From: Limnoperna fortunei
Taxonomy: Eukaryota > Mollusca > Bivalvia > Mytilida > Modiolidae
DNA length: 64,000 bases
Assembly: GCA_944474755.1 (NCBI GenBank)
Contig: OX104125.1
Coordinates: 43,601,899 to 43,665,898 of the forward strand
Reading direction: 5' to 3'
This document shows, one piece after another, positions 10,109 to 21,569 of the stretch; within the stretch, counting starts at the first letter, position 1; every line of letters starts with the position of its first letter. The notes below the pieces were generated by a model that was not told the origin of the DNA, ran no database searches, and was given only the letters and a program-made list of their open reading frames with translations. Position numbers and translations under genes: made by a program.

Positions 10109-10177
10109 TAGTCTGAGAAACCATTGCCGTCAAGAAAAGGGGGGTTGGGGGTTGGACGGCAGAGAAATCTCGGGCTA
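10109..10177. mobile_element. 69-bp fold-back MITE, TAGTC-type, near 9-bp TSD
   Basis: The termini are TAGTCTGAGAAACC and GAGAAATCTCGGGCTA, and the inner arms TTGCCGTC / GGACGGCA pair. The flanks are CTGTTTTTT (10100-10108) and CAGTTTTTT (10178-10186), 8 of 9 identical. It looks like a relative of the element at 8339. Confidence 0.7.
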
Positions 10178-10346
10178 CAGTTTTTTAACAAACAATTGCA
10201 TAAACGTTATTCTTCCTTCGGGACAGTAAATAAATACGTTGGGAACATGTAAAATTTACCAGGTACGTTACTGAAATGGTCTATAAAGTTACAGATATTG
10301 GTTGGGCGTCAAAACAAATACGATGACAGTTTAAAACTTTTAACTG

Positions 10347-10594
10347 GGCCTTGGTGGCCGAGTGGTCGAGGTAGTCAATCATCTACTATTGATCACGTGG
10401 TCTGTCAACACTGAGATTGCGGGTTCGAGACACTAATCTACAAGCGGACTGCCAGTTTTCCTACCCAAAGCCGAGGTTTTCTCCGGGTACTCCGGCTTCC
10501 GCCCCCAATTAAAAACTGGACGCCACGATATAGCTGAAAAAATTGATGAAAGTGGCGTCAAAACACCAATTAAACAAACAAACAAACAATAAAA
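10347..10594 (+). repeat. tRNA-derived SINE
   Basis: The A-box-like GGTGGCCGAGTGG and B-box-like GCGGGTTCGAG segments are present. They are followed by the body (GCCAGTTTTCCTACC, TCCGGGTACTCCGGCTTCC, CTGGACGCCACGATATAGC) and an AAACAAACAAAC tail. Flanks AAAACTTTTAACT and AAAACTTTTTAACT look like a target duplication with one extra T. Confidence 0.93.
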
Positions 10595-10797
10595 CTTTTT
10601 AACTTTTTTTTTAAAAAGACGGTGATAACCTTTTGCTGGATTTTTCAATCTTGGCTTGAATATAAAGCATCGTGTGCATGCATGATGTAATTACAAATGA
10701 ATTGCAATAACAAAAGTCCATACAATCTAAAAGTAATTAGGACCTAACTGTTCCTGACTGCAGATCTTTTATTATTACGCTTTTATCGTAAGACAAC

Positions 10798-11390
10798 ACT
10801 ATACTAAACTTTACCGTGTCAATCCGACGGGATTTTGCCTGTCAAAATAGAAAACTGCTACCGCGTTTGGTCGAGTTTATGGTCCTTTTGTAAATCTTTT
10901 ATTACACTTTTTGAAATCAACAATTATTTTCCACAGCTAAACGGCGTTGTGAAATGCGACTGAAATTTCATTTTGAGACATCGATTTTCCATACTAAATT
11001 TTGACCTTGTTTTGAACGGAAGTGTACGTTAGGAAAATTCGACTGTTGTCTATTCGAAATCCTTCGGGTAATGTCGTCTGCAGTTGAGGCGGGAAAAGTC
11101 TCGCGGTTTGTCCGAATACCATTGTACGTTACGAAAGCAGACGAACGTTTGTAAACAACATTAGACCCCTTTAGAAACAAAAATGGCTGACTTCCTATAG
11201 AAATTCGATCTACCAAAATGAAAATTCAGCCGTATTTCACAACGCCGTTTAGCTGTGGAAAATAATTGTTGATTTCAAATAGTGTAAAAAAAGATTTACA
11301 AAAGGACCATAAACTCGATCAAACGCGGTAGCAGTTTTAATTTTGACAGGCAAAATCCCATCGGAATGACACGGTAAAGTTTAGTATAGT
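10798..11390. mobile_element. TIR element of about 593 bp, arms of about 175 bp
   Basis: The left arm (10798 to about 10970) and right arm (about 11215-11390) are long inverted repeats. They share ACTATACTAAACTTTACCG, CCGCGTTTGATCGAGTTTAT-type, AATCAACAATTATTTTCCAC and CTAAACGGCGTTGTGAAA segments. The central 240 bp has no recognised protein. TA dinucleotides near both tips fit a TA target site, but the exact boundary is ambiguous. Confidence 0.8.
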
Positions 11391-11566
11391 AGCATCCACT
11401 ATTTTAAAGAGGCGAAAGGAACAGTCAAAACAATACCGGAGTATCCGCTGCAAACCAGTTATAAAATATCAGGCGTGTACACAGAGGCAAGCATAGTTCG
11501 CCGTTTTATAGAGGGGAGTTAGATACCCTATAACGTTATTTATGGTATCACGTCATTTAATTTAAG

Positions 11567-11893
11567 GCAACAATCTCCACGCAAAGGATTCTGGGTATCC
11601 TACGTCAACGACAATCCCCTCTGCCATACCACATTGTGAGAGATATCTCTCATGGCAGATAAGTTTCGCGTACAAACGCAGTAATTGCAATGTGAAACTG
11701 TGTCAAAAGTGTTTAAATAGACTATATAAAAATAAATGAGATCTCGTATATTATTTTACAAACATTGTTCTATGCACTGGTTCTATGTCAAAAAACGTCA
11801 AGCGCAGACGATAAATGTAGTTCCGCAGTAAATGGAGGATGACGTGTGGCAGAGGTTATATCTGGGAACCAGTTATGTTCTCTGTGCCGGAGA
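11567..11893 (+). repeat. dispersed repeat, paired with 45545-45822
   Basis: The shared blocks are CAATCTCCACGCAAAGGATT, TCTCTCATGGCRGATAAGT, GACTATATAA, GATGACGKGTGGCAGAGGTT and AACCAGTTAT up to GTGCCGGA. They occur in the same order at both loci and diverge after GCCGGA. The family is unknown and no open frame is conserved between the copies. Confidence 0.75.
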
Positions 11894-12441
11894 GTGTACT
11901 GTTTCCTCAACGCACTGTCTTTCAACATCGTGTGAACGGCATAAAACGGAATAAAACCTGACCCCTTTCCACAAATTTATGTTTAGTGTTGGCTTTGCAC
12001 CCAGGAACAACACAGCACAGGTTTCGTTTTACATCGTCTTTCTTACGCCGTTCCATTTCGTATCAAATGTTGCCGTTTTAAACTAAAAGTGCCCTAAAAT
12101 TTTTATGATATCACGTGATCAGCATAACAATTTCCACCTTCTTTAACGAGAGCGATTATATCTTTAAAAAAAACGACGTATAACAGACCTACATGTAGTA
12201 TGCGTGTAACACAGCATGCCAGAGCATCCATGTCATCATACGTCAGCGTGGCGAACTGAGGTACATTTAGGAAATGTCGAAATCCTGCCGAGATCGTTTG
12301 TACAGTAAAATGCCAGAAGAGCTAAAATCATAAGCATGTCAACACAAAGTTATACTGCAGCAGAAATATTGTTCACTTTTACATTTAACAAACTTCAACC
12401 ACCTACTTTCCCTCTCTTTAACAAAGTATTTACATTCATGC
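11894..12441. other. no gene seen
   Basis: This unique-looking sequence has no conserved frame or repeat that I could identify. Confidence 0.45.
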
Positions 12442-12450
12442 ATTCAATTG

Positions 12451-14187
12451 GGGTGCAGTGGATCATCGAGTTAGAGTTCGAGTAAAGGTTCGAGTTCAAT
12501 ATCAAGTTCGAGTTGGAATTTGAGTTCGAGTTACACTTCGTTTCAAAAACCCAAGTTAAACTTATTGTTAGACTTCGAGTTTTAACTTTAAGTTTATTAG
12601 TTCGAGTTAAAAGTCATATTTATATTTATATTTATTGTTATTATTATTGTGCTTAACAGACATCACCTTTAAAAATATCTTCAACGGGGATTTAATTCGA
12701 TCTTTTGTACATTGAAAGACGCTGCAGTATTGAATATGTTTACAACCTAATTAATGTACATGTATAAATATGTATCATAATATCCATAGAAGATGAGCAA
12801 CACTTCCTTGTTGATTGTTAAATCAATAAACTAATTCGAAAAAGTCTGTTTGATAAAAAAGCCATTCTCTGATAATAACTTTATTATTTTTAAACAGAAA
12901 TTAAAAACGAAAACATATTATGTATGTTACTGTATAAAGCAGTCATTGGAACAGCGAAGATAAAGTCTGCATCGGTTAAACCATCCTCCCAAGTCAGGGG
13001 TTATAAGTCCGTGTTCGCTCTATACCATCACCCCTAATGGTGGAGCTAACGCGGACTCACAACCCTGACTTGGGAGGATGCGGTTAAACTAACAAATAAT
13101 ATTTTCTGTGTTTAACATGAAATAATTAAATCTTTTGTGAACTTATTGGGTTAATCCATTTTCCCGTAACTTGCAAAAAAAAAGGAAAATGTATTTGATC
13201 TATTTTCTTCTATTTTTTGGGTTCAAGTCATTTGACTACATGTTAGTATTACAAAGAACATTCTAATAATAATTACTACAGAATTTTATTTAAACCCAAA
13301 GAAGATGAGAGCACCAAATTGTTGTTCAAGCGAATGGACAGCAGAGTCGGGTGGTAATTAGCTCTTGAACAGAAGAATTATACAAAATAGATTGTAGTTT
13401 ATTCTAACCTCGTTCATTTTTATGTACGAAATAGGAGCTTGATAGCACTCGGGGTAAGAGATACTCATAAATTTCTTCCTTACGTAAGCTCGTCATGAGG
13501 GGGAAAATACCCTCAAATTCCTTTTTTTCATTCACCCAAAGAATATTTTGTAAATATACATCCCCAAATATATTATTAGTGAATAATTTAAACAATTTTG
13601 GCAACCCCAAAATTACCTAAATTTTTGCACCCAACCTTGCCTCTAAAGAAAAAAGGAATAGTTTTGATGACCCACAAAAACAACAACATTTTAAATTACT
13701 CCCCCGTCCGAAAGAAAATAGTCCCAGCCATGTTAAGAAAAAAAATTACAACAAAAGTAGGCAAAATAATCTTAACCGATCCCTGCTGAATTGAAACTCA
13801 ATTTTTCCACTCTTTTTTACCATGCACGCATGTTTTTATGACACGTTTTTAATTGGATTCAAACACACAAAACAAACAGTTTTCTGAATTCATTTTTACT
13901 ATAAGTTTAACTCAAACTCTAACTCGAAGTTTAACTCGGATGATCAACTCGAAGTGAAACTAAAAATCCAACTCAAACTCGAAATTTAACTGGAAATGAA
14001 ACTCTAACTCAAACTCGAAGTTTAACTAGAACTTTAACTCTACTGTAACTCGAATTCCAACTTAAAATCTAAATTTAACTCCAAATCAAACTCGAACTCT
14101 AGGTTTAACTCGAACTCTACGTCTAACTCGAACTCAACGTACAACTCGAACTCTCGGTTTAACCGAACTCGATGACTCACCACACCC
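12451..14187. mobile_element. 1.7-kb TIR element with hexamer-repeat arms and 9-bp TSD
   Basis: The left end is GGGTGCAGTGGATCATCGAG. The right end reads, on the opposite strand, GGGTGTGGTGAGTCATCGAG. The flanking 9-bp direct copies are ATTCAATTG (12442-12450 and 14188-14196). Just inside each end lies a degenerate 6-bp repeat: GAGTTC-type at about 12467-12610, AACTCG/AACTCGAACTCT-type at about 13905-14175. The two therefore form long inverted arms. The interior holds the 99-bp element at 12982 and short AT-rich frames with no transposase signature. Confidence 0.85.
12982..13080. mobile_element. 99-bp MITE, CATCCTC termini, 9-bp TSD
   Basis: It starts CATCCTCCCAAGTCAGGG and ends with the exact complement, CCCTGACTTGGGAGGATG. 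Perfect 9-bp direct copies CGGTTAAAC flank it (12973-12981 and 13081-13089). Inner arms (AGTCCG/CGGACT, CCATCACCCC/GGTGG-type) make most of it fold back. It is nested in the larger element 12451-14187, so it inserted later or was carried along. A second family member is at 30108. Confidence 0.95.
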
Positions 14188-14203
14188 ATTCAATTGCAGA
14201 ACA

Positions 14204-14860
14204 TTATTTAGTACGGACAACAATTATAATAAAAATAATTCTAGTACAATCCCAGACTGTAGGACAATATTACAAAAGAACACATCGACATTTTTCATAC
14301 TGCTTTTCATCGTCAAAAGATCCGAAGTTAGCCTAAGTTACAACTGAACGAAACCATTTAGAAATACGAGATTTCTATGCATTTTTGAAAGAGGTAGAAA
14401 CAAGAAATATCCACAGCCGAAACAATAGGTCGTTAAAAGGTACGACACCCTTTGTGGTCTACGCATGTTCACACTCGGAAAGCATCTGGTGTCGCAATGT
14501 AAGTATCTGATGGTGAAACTGACATTAAACGATCTTTATATCAGTTGCATGAAAGCAGTTGGAATCCTGCATAAATGCACATCGACATAATAAAATTAAC
14601 TGGATTTCAAGAAAGCACATGCATGAGTTCAGTTGTGGTGTAATTTACTCTCTTTTTGCTCGCAACATCTGTGTGGAAATGGCCATAAATTTGTTTTGAT
14701 TGAGTAATCATATATTTTGTACATAACGGACCAGCAGAAGTAAAATGAATACGGTTTTAAATTTGAAATTGATATATTTAATTAATATATGTATACATTA
14801 TTTGACGGTAAATACAATTTATGACAAATCCATTAATCATCAATACAAAAAAATTTGAAT
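14204..14860. other. no gene seen
   Basis: AT-rich sequence between a TIR element and a SINE-like fragment, with no motif recognised. Confidence 0.45.
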
Positions 14861-14861
14861 G

Positions 14862-14936
14862 ATTGATTGATTGTTGATTGATTGATTAATTGATTAACGG
14901 CCACCAAGCAGAAGTTAAGTTTAGCTATATTCAGGA
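14862..14936 (-). repeat. 3' fragment of a second SINE type, (GATT)n/(AATC)n tail
   Basis: On the + strand a GATTGATTGATT run is followed by TTAACGG and TTTAGCTATATTCAGG. This is the reverse of the ATATAGCTgAAa...CGTTAA end seen in other SINE copies of this window, but with an AATC tail instead of AAAC. Confidence 0.6.
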
Positions 14937-14964
14937 CGCTGGGCGAAACGAACTAATTTATTGC

Positions 14965-15100
14965 ATCATTTAATAATAATCTTTATTGCATATAAAACCC
15001 CATTGGGTATAGCAATATATACATAATAAAATATCTACACATATACAAACATGTATTAGAGAAGTATACATGAATTAAACATTGTCATGTATTAAAGAGA
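14965..15100 (-). repeat. probable LINE 3'-end fragment
   Basis: Read on the minus strand, the sequence includes TATATATTGCTATACCC and a terminal TGCAATAAAGATTATTATTA. This style resembles the 3' end of the LINE at 61641. No reverse-transcriptase coding sequence remains. Confidence 0.4.
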
Positions 15101-15119
15101 GTAGGATGAGCCTTATGTT

Positions 15120-15395
15120 CGAGGGGGCCTCGGTGTCCGAGTGTTCAAGGTAGTTCGTCTACTATTGAAAACGTGGTCTGTCAACACTGAGATTGCTCTT
15201 CCGATTCTCACAGCAGGCAGGGTGTACTCGACTCTAATCTTAATTTTCAAGGATTGCCAGTTTTCCTACCGCAGGTCGGGAGTTTTCTCCGGGTACTCCG
15301 GCTTCCTCCCCCAGTAAAACCTGGACGCCATGATATAGCTGAAAAATTGCTGAAATTGGCGTTAAACACCACCAAACAAACAAACAAACAAACAA
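15120..15395 (+). repeat. tRNA-derived SINE with target duplication
   Basis: A near full-length copy: GGCCTCGGTGTCCGAGTG head, GATTGCCAGTTTTCCTACCG, GGGTACTCCGGCTTCCTCC, ATGATATAGCTGAAAAATTG and GGCGTTAAACACCA, then an AAAC tail. CTTATGTT at 15112-15119 and 15396-15403 is a likely target duplication. The B box is degraded. Confidence 0.93.
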
Positions 15396-15403
15396 CTTAT
15401 GTT

Positions 15404-15941
15404 AGTGCTTCTAATGAATGCTTTCAGAAGTTGCAGACACTGGGCAGAATACCTTTGGTTTGGTTTATAAAAATTTTTATTTTTTCTCAAAAGGATCTAA
15501 ACTTTTAAAATTGGAGAATTTTGTTTAATAAAATTAATATAAAAAAAGGTTAGAAAGTAGCAACAGGAAGTGGATATTTGATTGACGTGAAATGAATTGG
15601 ATAAATGAACTTAACATAACTCGCACCAAATCGTAAAAATCTGTACAGGCCTATCACCATTACTTAATCTCTAACAAATAAATATTAAAACAATTAAAAA
15701 AAAGTATCGGGAAATCCGAAGCCTAACCATTCTTCCAATATTTAAGATCCTTAAAGTGAAATACAATTTATTTTCAAAGAAGAACTTCTGCATTCAGCTG
15801 CATAAAACAGCCAAAGAATGAAATGTCTAAACATCTAAATTTTCCTTGCCGAAGTCATCATTCGTACGTGTTGTTTTGTAGTTAGGATTTTGCGAAACTT
15901 TTACTTTCTTAAGTTAATCATGTTAACGATGAATTAGTCTT
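15404..15941. other. no gene seen
   Basis: AT-rich sequence without recognised repeats or exons. Confidence 0.45.
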
Positions 15942-16047
15942 CTGTGCGGAGGATTTCCGAGAAGCTCCTAGTACATACTGTGCGGAGTATTTCCGAGAAG
16001 CTCCTAGTACATACTGTGTGGAGGATTTCCGAGGAGTTCCAAGTACA
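15942..16047 (+). repeat. 36-bp tandem repeat, about three copies
   Basis: CTGTGCGGA-type starts lie at 15942, 15978 and 16014, exactly 36 bp apart. Each unit contains ATTTCCGAGAAGCTCC-like and AGTACAT segments. The minus-strand frame across it (QYVLGASRK repeated) results from a period divisible by three; there is no other evidence for a protein. Confidence 0.93.
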
Positions 16048-16878
16048 TTGTGAGCCAATTTGGTGAGGCACATTTCGTGAGTACTATATATAGGTGACAG
16101 CAACCGTCATAATTTAACGTTGGAGCCAAGTAGACAAAACCTTAAGTCGAAAGCTGAACCCCATTTGTATATATACCAGTAATTACTCGGTACCGCTCGT
16201 CAGCTGGTATCCATTTAATGATTCTAACAGCGCATAAACTGAGTTCCAAGTAAACAATTATCTATAACCGTGGAATCAAAGACATTCAATGGGCAGGTGC
16301 GAAATAGTGACAAAACAAAGACATGTCGCCATTGGAAACATGATTTACTTAACAGTAAAGGTCAAATTCAATTTTGCGCTCGATGTCATCTTTATAATAT
16401 TATACCATATGAAATCAATGTTAAGACATGGGATATTAAATGTATGTCATATCTAATGAAATTGACAACAATGCTGATCTTATTTTGCAGGTGTTAAAAT
16501 ATGACTTCGTTAAATGGGATACCCACGGAACACAATAAAGCGGAAAAATTGAGTTTTGTGCATTTTTAATAGATTACTGTCAAGCTTGATTAGATTAATG
16601 ATATTTTTATTTTCGAGCAAAGCACAGAGATCGGTATTAATTCCGATAATGTTTTAGGTTTGTTACGTAGGTAAATTTAGACAAAAATATTACCTTGCAA
16701 CGATACGGTCAGAAAAAGGTGGTTCAGGCTAAATGTTCGTTTCTCTCGACAATTGCGTATTTTACATTTTTGGGGGATATCTCTATAAGGGGTTTATAGT
16801 CGGGTTTTTTTTATGCATTTCCGTTATAGATGGATTACCTCCCATCTTAATGCTAATGTACAACAATGATCGTCTTAT
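16048..16878. other. no gene seen
   Basis: No repeat or exon was recognised. The sequence passes gradually into the degenerate left edge of the 32-bp satellite. Confidence 0.45.
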
Positions 16879-19028
16879 GCGCAATGCAGAATTTTAATGC
16901 TATCAACAGTAGCTAAACATTATGTACAATACAGTAGTTTAGTGGTTTACATTAGGCCAAATGCAGCATTCAATACTTAATGCTAAACATGTGCAATGCA
17001 GTATTGCAATGCTAAACATTATGTACAATGCAGTATTGCAATGCTAAACACTATGTGCAATGCAGTATTGCATACATTATGTGCAATGCAGTATTGCAAT
17101 GCTTTACATTATGCCTAATGCAGTATTGCAATGCTGAAACATTATGTGCTATGCAGTATTGCATACATTATGTACAATGCAGTATTGCAATGCTTAACAT
17201 TATGCCTAATGCAGTATTGCAATGCTAAACATTATGTGCAATGTAGGATTGCAATGGTAAACACTATGTGCAATGCTAAACACTATGTGCAATGCAGTAG
17301 TGCAATGCTTAACACTATATGTGATGCAGTATTGCAATGGTAAGCACTATGTGCAATGTAGGATTGCAATGGTAAACACTATGTGCAATGCAGTATTGCA
17401 ATGCTAAACACTATGTGCAATGCAGTAGTACAATGCTTAACACTATATGTGATGCAGTATTGCAATGGTAAACACTATGTGCAATGCAGTATTGCAATGG
17501 TAAACACTATGCGTAATAAGTTATTTCAATGGTAAACACTATGTGCAATGCAGTATTGCAATGGTAAACACTATGTGCAATGCAGTATTGCAATGGTAAA
17601 CACTATGTGTAATAAGTTATTTCAATGGTAAACACTATGTGCAATGCAGAAGTGCAATGCTTAACACTATATGTAATGCAGTATTGCAGTGGTAAACACT
17701 ATGTGAAATGCAGTATTGCAATATATGTGCAATGCAGTATTGCAATGGTAAACACTATGTGCAATGCAGTATTGCAATGGTAAACACTATGTACAATGCA
17801 GTATTGCAATGGTAAGCACTATGTGCAATGCAGTATTGCAATGCTAAACACTATGTGCAATGCAGTATTGCAATGCTTAACATTATGTGCTATGCAGTAT
17901 TGCAATGGTAAGCACTATGTGCAATGCAGTATTGCAATGCTAAACACTATGTGCAATGCAGTATTGCAATGGTAAGCACTATGTGCTATGCAGTATTGCA
18001 ATGGTAAACACTATGTGCAATGCAGTATTGCAATGCTAGACACTATGTGCAATGCAGTATTGCAATGGTAAGCACTATGTGCAATGCAGTATTGCAATGG
18101 TAAACATTATGTGCAATGCAGTATTGCAATGCTAAACATTATGTGCAATGCAGTATTGCAATGGTTAACACTATGTACAATGCAGTATTGCAATGCTAAA
18201 CATTATGTGCAATGCAGTATTGAAATGCTATACATTATGTGCTATGCAGTATTGCAATGCTATACATTATGTGCTATGCAGTATTGCAATGCTATACATT
18301 ATGTGCTATGCAGTATTGCAATGCTATACATTATGTCCTATGCAGTATTGCAATGCTAAACATTATGTGCAATGCAGTATTGCAATGCTATACACTATGT
18401 GCAATGCAGTATTGCAATGCTAAACATTATGTGCAATGCAGTATTGCAATGCTAAACATTATGTGCAATGCAGTATTGCAATGCTAAACATTATGTTCAA
18501 TGCAGTATTGCAATGCTAAACACTATGTGCAATGCAGTATTGCAATGCTAAACATTATGTGCAATGCAGTATTGCAATGCAGTATTGCAATGGTAAACAT
18601 AATGTGCAATGCAGTATTGCAATGCTAAACACTATGTGCAATGCAGTATTGCAATGCTAAACATTATGTGCAATGCAGTATTGCAATGCTAAACACTATG
18701 TGCAATGCAGTATTGCAGTGCTAAACATTATGTGCAATGCAGTATTGCAATGCTAAACACTATGTGCAATGCAGTATTGCAATGCTAAACATTATGTGCA
18801 ATGCAGTATTGCAATGCTAAACATTATGTGCAATGCAGTATTGAAATGCTATACATTATGTGCAATGCAGTATTGCAATGCTAAACACTATGTGCAATGC
18901 AGTATTGCAGTGCTAAACATTATGTGCAATGCAGTATTGCAATGCTAAAAATTATGTGCATTGCAGTATTGCAATGCTATACATTATGTGCAATGCAGTA
19001 TTGCAATGCTAAACACTATGGGCAATTT
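16879..19028 (+). repeat. satellite array, 32-bp unit, about 65 copies
   Basis: The consensus unit is GCTAAACAYTATGTGCAATG followed by CAGTATTGCAAT. Neighbouring anchors such as TAAACATT at 18421 and 18453 are 32 bp apart. The core GCAAT-GCAGT-ATTGC is an imperfect palindrome. Variants (GGTAAACACTATG, CTATACATTATG, AAGTTATTTCAATG) occur in clusters, indicating local expansion. The left edge is most degenerate and the right half most uniform. As 32 is not a multiple of three, each long frame cycles through three peptide phrases (MQYCN, HYVQCS, ...); these are artefacts. Confidence 0.97.
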
Positions 19029-20348
19029 AGCAGTTCATATTATTCTTCACTTTTGTACACCAGAGTCAAAGAACTGGACAGAAAAGAAAAGATTCAGAAC
19101 CCTATCTAAACAATAAGATCTGCCCCGTACAACCTCCGTGTTGACATACAGTTGATCATTAGTCGATAGTTGTTTTAATCATCTTAAAATGTTATTGTGA
19201 AATTCGCTTAATCAATGAGCGGTAATTTAGTAAGATGAAACTATATCTATCGTAAACATCGTTCAGTTTTGAAAACATGGCAGATTATCCGTTTCATATG
19301 TATAAAAATAGTTTTTACACATTGGGGCCTACACAATTAAAAAAACTAAAATAAAAGATAGCCACTGTTTTCTTTGCAAAAGGTCAAATATTGATTTCTA
19401 AGATTTCTTTTTACTCAGAGAGAATATAATATTGATTATTAATATGATCCTTTAGTGCCCGTCAATACCTAATATTGCAGAAAATTTAATAACATGTCAT
19501 GTTATATTGAGTATATGAGTGACCCGCCATCTTCCTTTATACTGGCCATCTGCACGTTTATTACTCATAAAGTACATTGTATTTTTTCATTCTTTATATA
19601 TTTTGAGGGCCTACGTTTTATTGGGTTTTAAGATACATAAAATTTGTAAATGAATTTTATTCAAACCTGCCATATTGTTATTAATTTAGACAAGAATTCA
19701 TTAATAAAGTGGCCTCAGCTCTAAGTTAGGACAAAAAGTGTTTGACTTTCTATAAGTAACAGTTTCCTGACCAACTCAAAGGGGTTCCTTCCAAATAAAA
19801 TTAGTCGCAATGATATAGCTGAAAAATTGCTGAAATGGTGTGAGCACATAAGAATTATCTGTTAATTTAACACTTCGCAAAGAGTAAGTAAATGTTCAAA
19901 ATTGTTTACAAGTGTTTCAGTATCTACTTTTCAGCTTCGTAGAGACTTTCTTCATGCCGGAAGCTGTTCGATAGGATCTCGTACAAATCTCGACATGCCG
20001 GGATTCTGCGTATTGTATCAATGTGCGAGTATCATCTATTAATAGTAAACAATTCATTTGTTTATAAATGCGAATACCGGGTATAATGTATATTCCCTTT
20101 GCACAGATTAACGTTGTTTCATAGAAATTTGCATATAAGGAATTCGGGAACCTGAAATCGTACTCACGGCGTAGATATTTAGTACACTGTCGGAATATAG
20201 CAAATTAATGTGTACTGCCTTTAGAAAAAACAGAGTTTCTATCGAGAACCAAAATATAGTATAGTTTAGATTAAAAACTTTTAAAAACCACACAAACTGT
20301 GACGTTCATTGCCGTTTATTCATTTGGGAATCAGAAACAAGGAGAATT
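19029..20348. other. no gene; one SINE scrap
   Basis: Mostly unique AT-rich sequence. A degenerate SINE 3' fragment at about 19765-19845 (+ strand) keeps GATATAGCTGAAAAATTGCT. No exons were recognised. Confidence 0.5.
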
Positions 20349-20358
20349 GAATGATTGT

Positions 20359-20619
20359 TTGTTTGTTTAATTGATGTTTAACGCTACTTCCATTAATTTT
20401 CAAGATGTCATAGTGTCTAATTTTATTGGAGGAGGAAGCCGGAGTACCCGGAGGAAAACCCCTAACTGTGGCAGGAAAACTGGCAATCCTTGTCAATTAA
20501 AATTTGAGTCGAGTATACCCTTCCCGCAGTCGGAGATTCGAAACTCCGTGTTGACAGACCACGTAATCAATAGTGATGACCAATACCTAAACCACTCAGC
20601 CACCGAGACCTCCCAAATA
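20359..20619 (-). repeat. tRNA-derived SINE with 10-bp target duplication
   Basis: Inverted copy: TTGTTTAATTGATGTTTAACG tail side, GGAGGAAGCCGGAGTACCC, AAAACTGGCAATCCTTGTCA and CCACCGAGACC head side. GAATGATTGT occurs directly outside both ends (20349-20358 and 20620-20629), a clean retroposition signature. Confidence 0.93.
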
Positions 20620-21078
20620 GAATGATTGTACTATACATGTAATATTGTTTATAATGTTGACCAATGTCCATATATGTGTATGCACATTCTGTTTGCTGCT
20701 TAACCACTAGAATCAATGCTTTATTTTGACCACCTCTACATATTCTCCTTTTGAAACAGCCCATTCGATCGCTTATAAAATCGACATATATATGGAGCTA
20801 GTTTGTTTTTATTGTTTAAATACACATAGTATTGTCTGGTCTTGTTGTTATTTTGTTCGGTTGCTAGATCCCCACTTTGTTTAAACATTTTGGCTTGTTG
20901 CCCCAATCCCGACCGACTCCTACTTACACATCTCCCCTTGTCGTCTGTTACAGAGATAACTAATGCCTGAAAAAAGGGCTATTTGACAACAGCCATACGT
21001 GCCCCATTTGTTAATTAAAATGATTAAGCTTAGCTGGCAACAAGATGTGATACGTTTATATAAATAGCTGAAATCAGG

Positions 21079-21338
21079 GGCCTAGGTGGTCGAGTGGTCA
21101 AAGTCGTTACGCTTTTATTGATCATGTGGTCTGTCAACACTGAGATTGCGGGTTTGAGTCTCTCTCACTGCGGGCATGGTGCGCCCGACTCCAACCTTAA
21201 TTGACAAGGATTGCCAGTTTTCCAACCGAAGGTCGAGGGTTTTATCCGGGTACAGCAGCTTCCTCCCCCAATAAAAACTGAAAACCATTGTATAGCTGAC
21301 AAATTTCTGAAAATGGCGTTGAACAATCAAACACAAAG
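21079..21338 (+). repeat. tRNA-derived SINE
   Basis: Head GGCCTAGGTGGTCGAGTGG, B-box region GCGGGTTTGAG, then the family body (TTGACAAGGATTGCCAGTTT, CTTCCTCCCCCAATAAAAAC, GTATAGCTGAC). The tail is short, CAATCAAACACAAAG. Confidence 0.92.
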
Positions 21339-21458
21339 TTGAAATCAAAATGGCGTCCATTTCAGATTATATCCACAAAGACAATTAAACAAAAAAAAAC
21401 ATTACCATAACTGAACAAAGATTTTGTTGAGGAACCGTTCTATTTTGTAATATTAAGC

Positions 21459-21560
21459 TACAGAGAATCCTCTGCTGTCCAACGCTTTTTATACTTTGAT
21501 GGGAGCTTCGGACGTCATAGAATTCTCTATGGACAAACCTCGTTCCTATCAGTCTAAAAA
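21459..21560. mobile_element. decayed fold-back element related to 8339
   Basis: It shares GAGAATCCTCTG and the TTTGATGGGAG / CCTATCA arms with the element at 8339, but the arms are rearranged. ACGCTTTTTATACT pairs with AGTCTAAAAAGCGT, and GAGAATCC is weakly mirrored by GAATTCTC. No clear target duplication was found. Confidence 0.5.
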
Positions 21561-21569
21561 GCGTATAAT

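Noticed and set aside
16879..19028. CRISPR-like array
   Set aside because: Units are directly adjacent with no unique spacers, and the genome is eukaryotic. The same applies to the arrays at 4433 and 34191.
17028..19109. Overlapping open frames with MQYCNAKHYVQCSIA-type peptides
   Set aside because: They are frames through a 32-bp satellite; the peptide repeats every 96 bp because 32 is not a multiple of three. There are no splice sites and no codon constraint.
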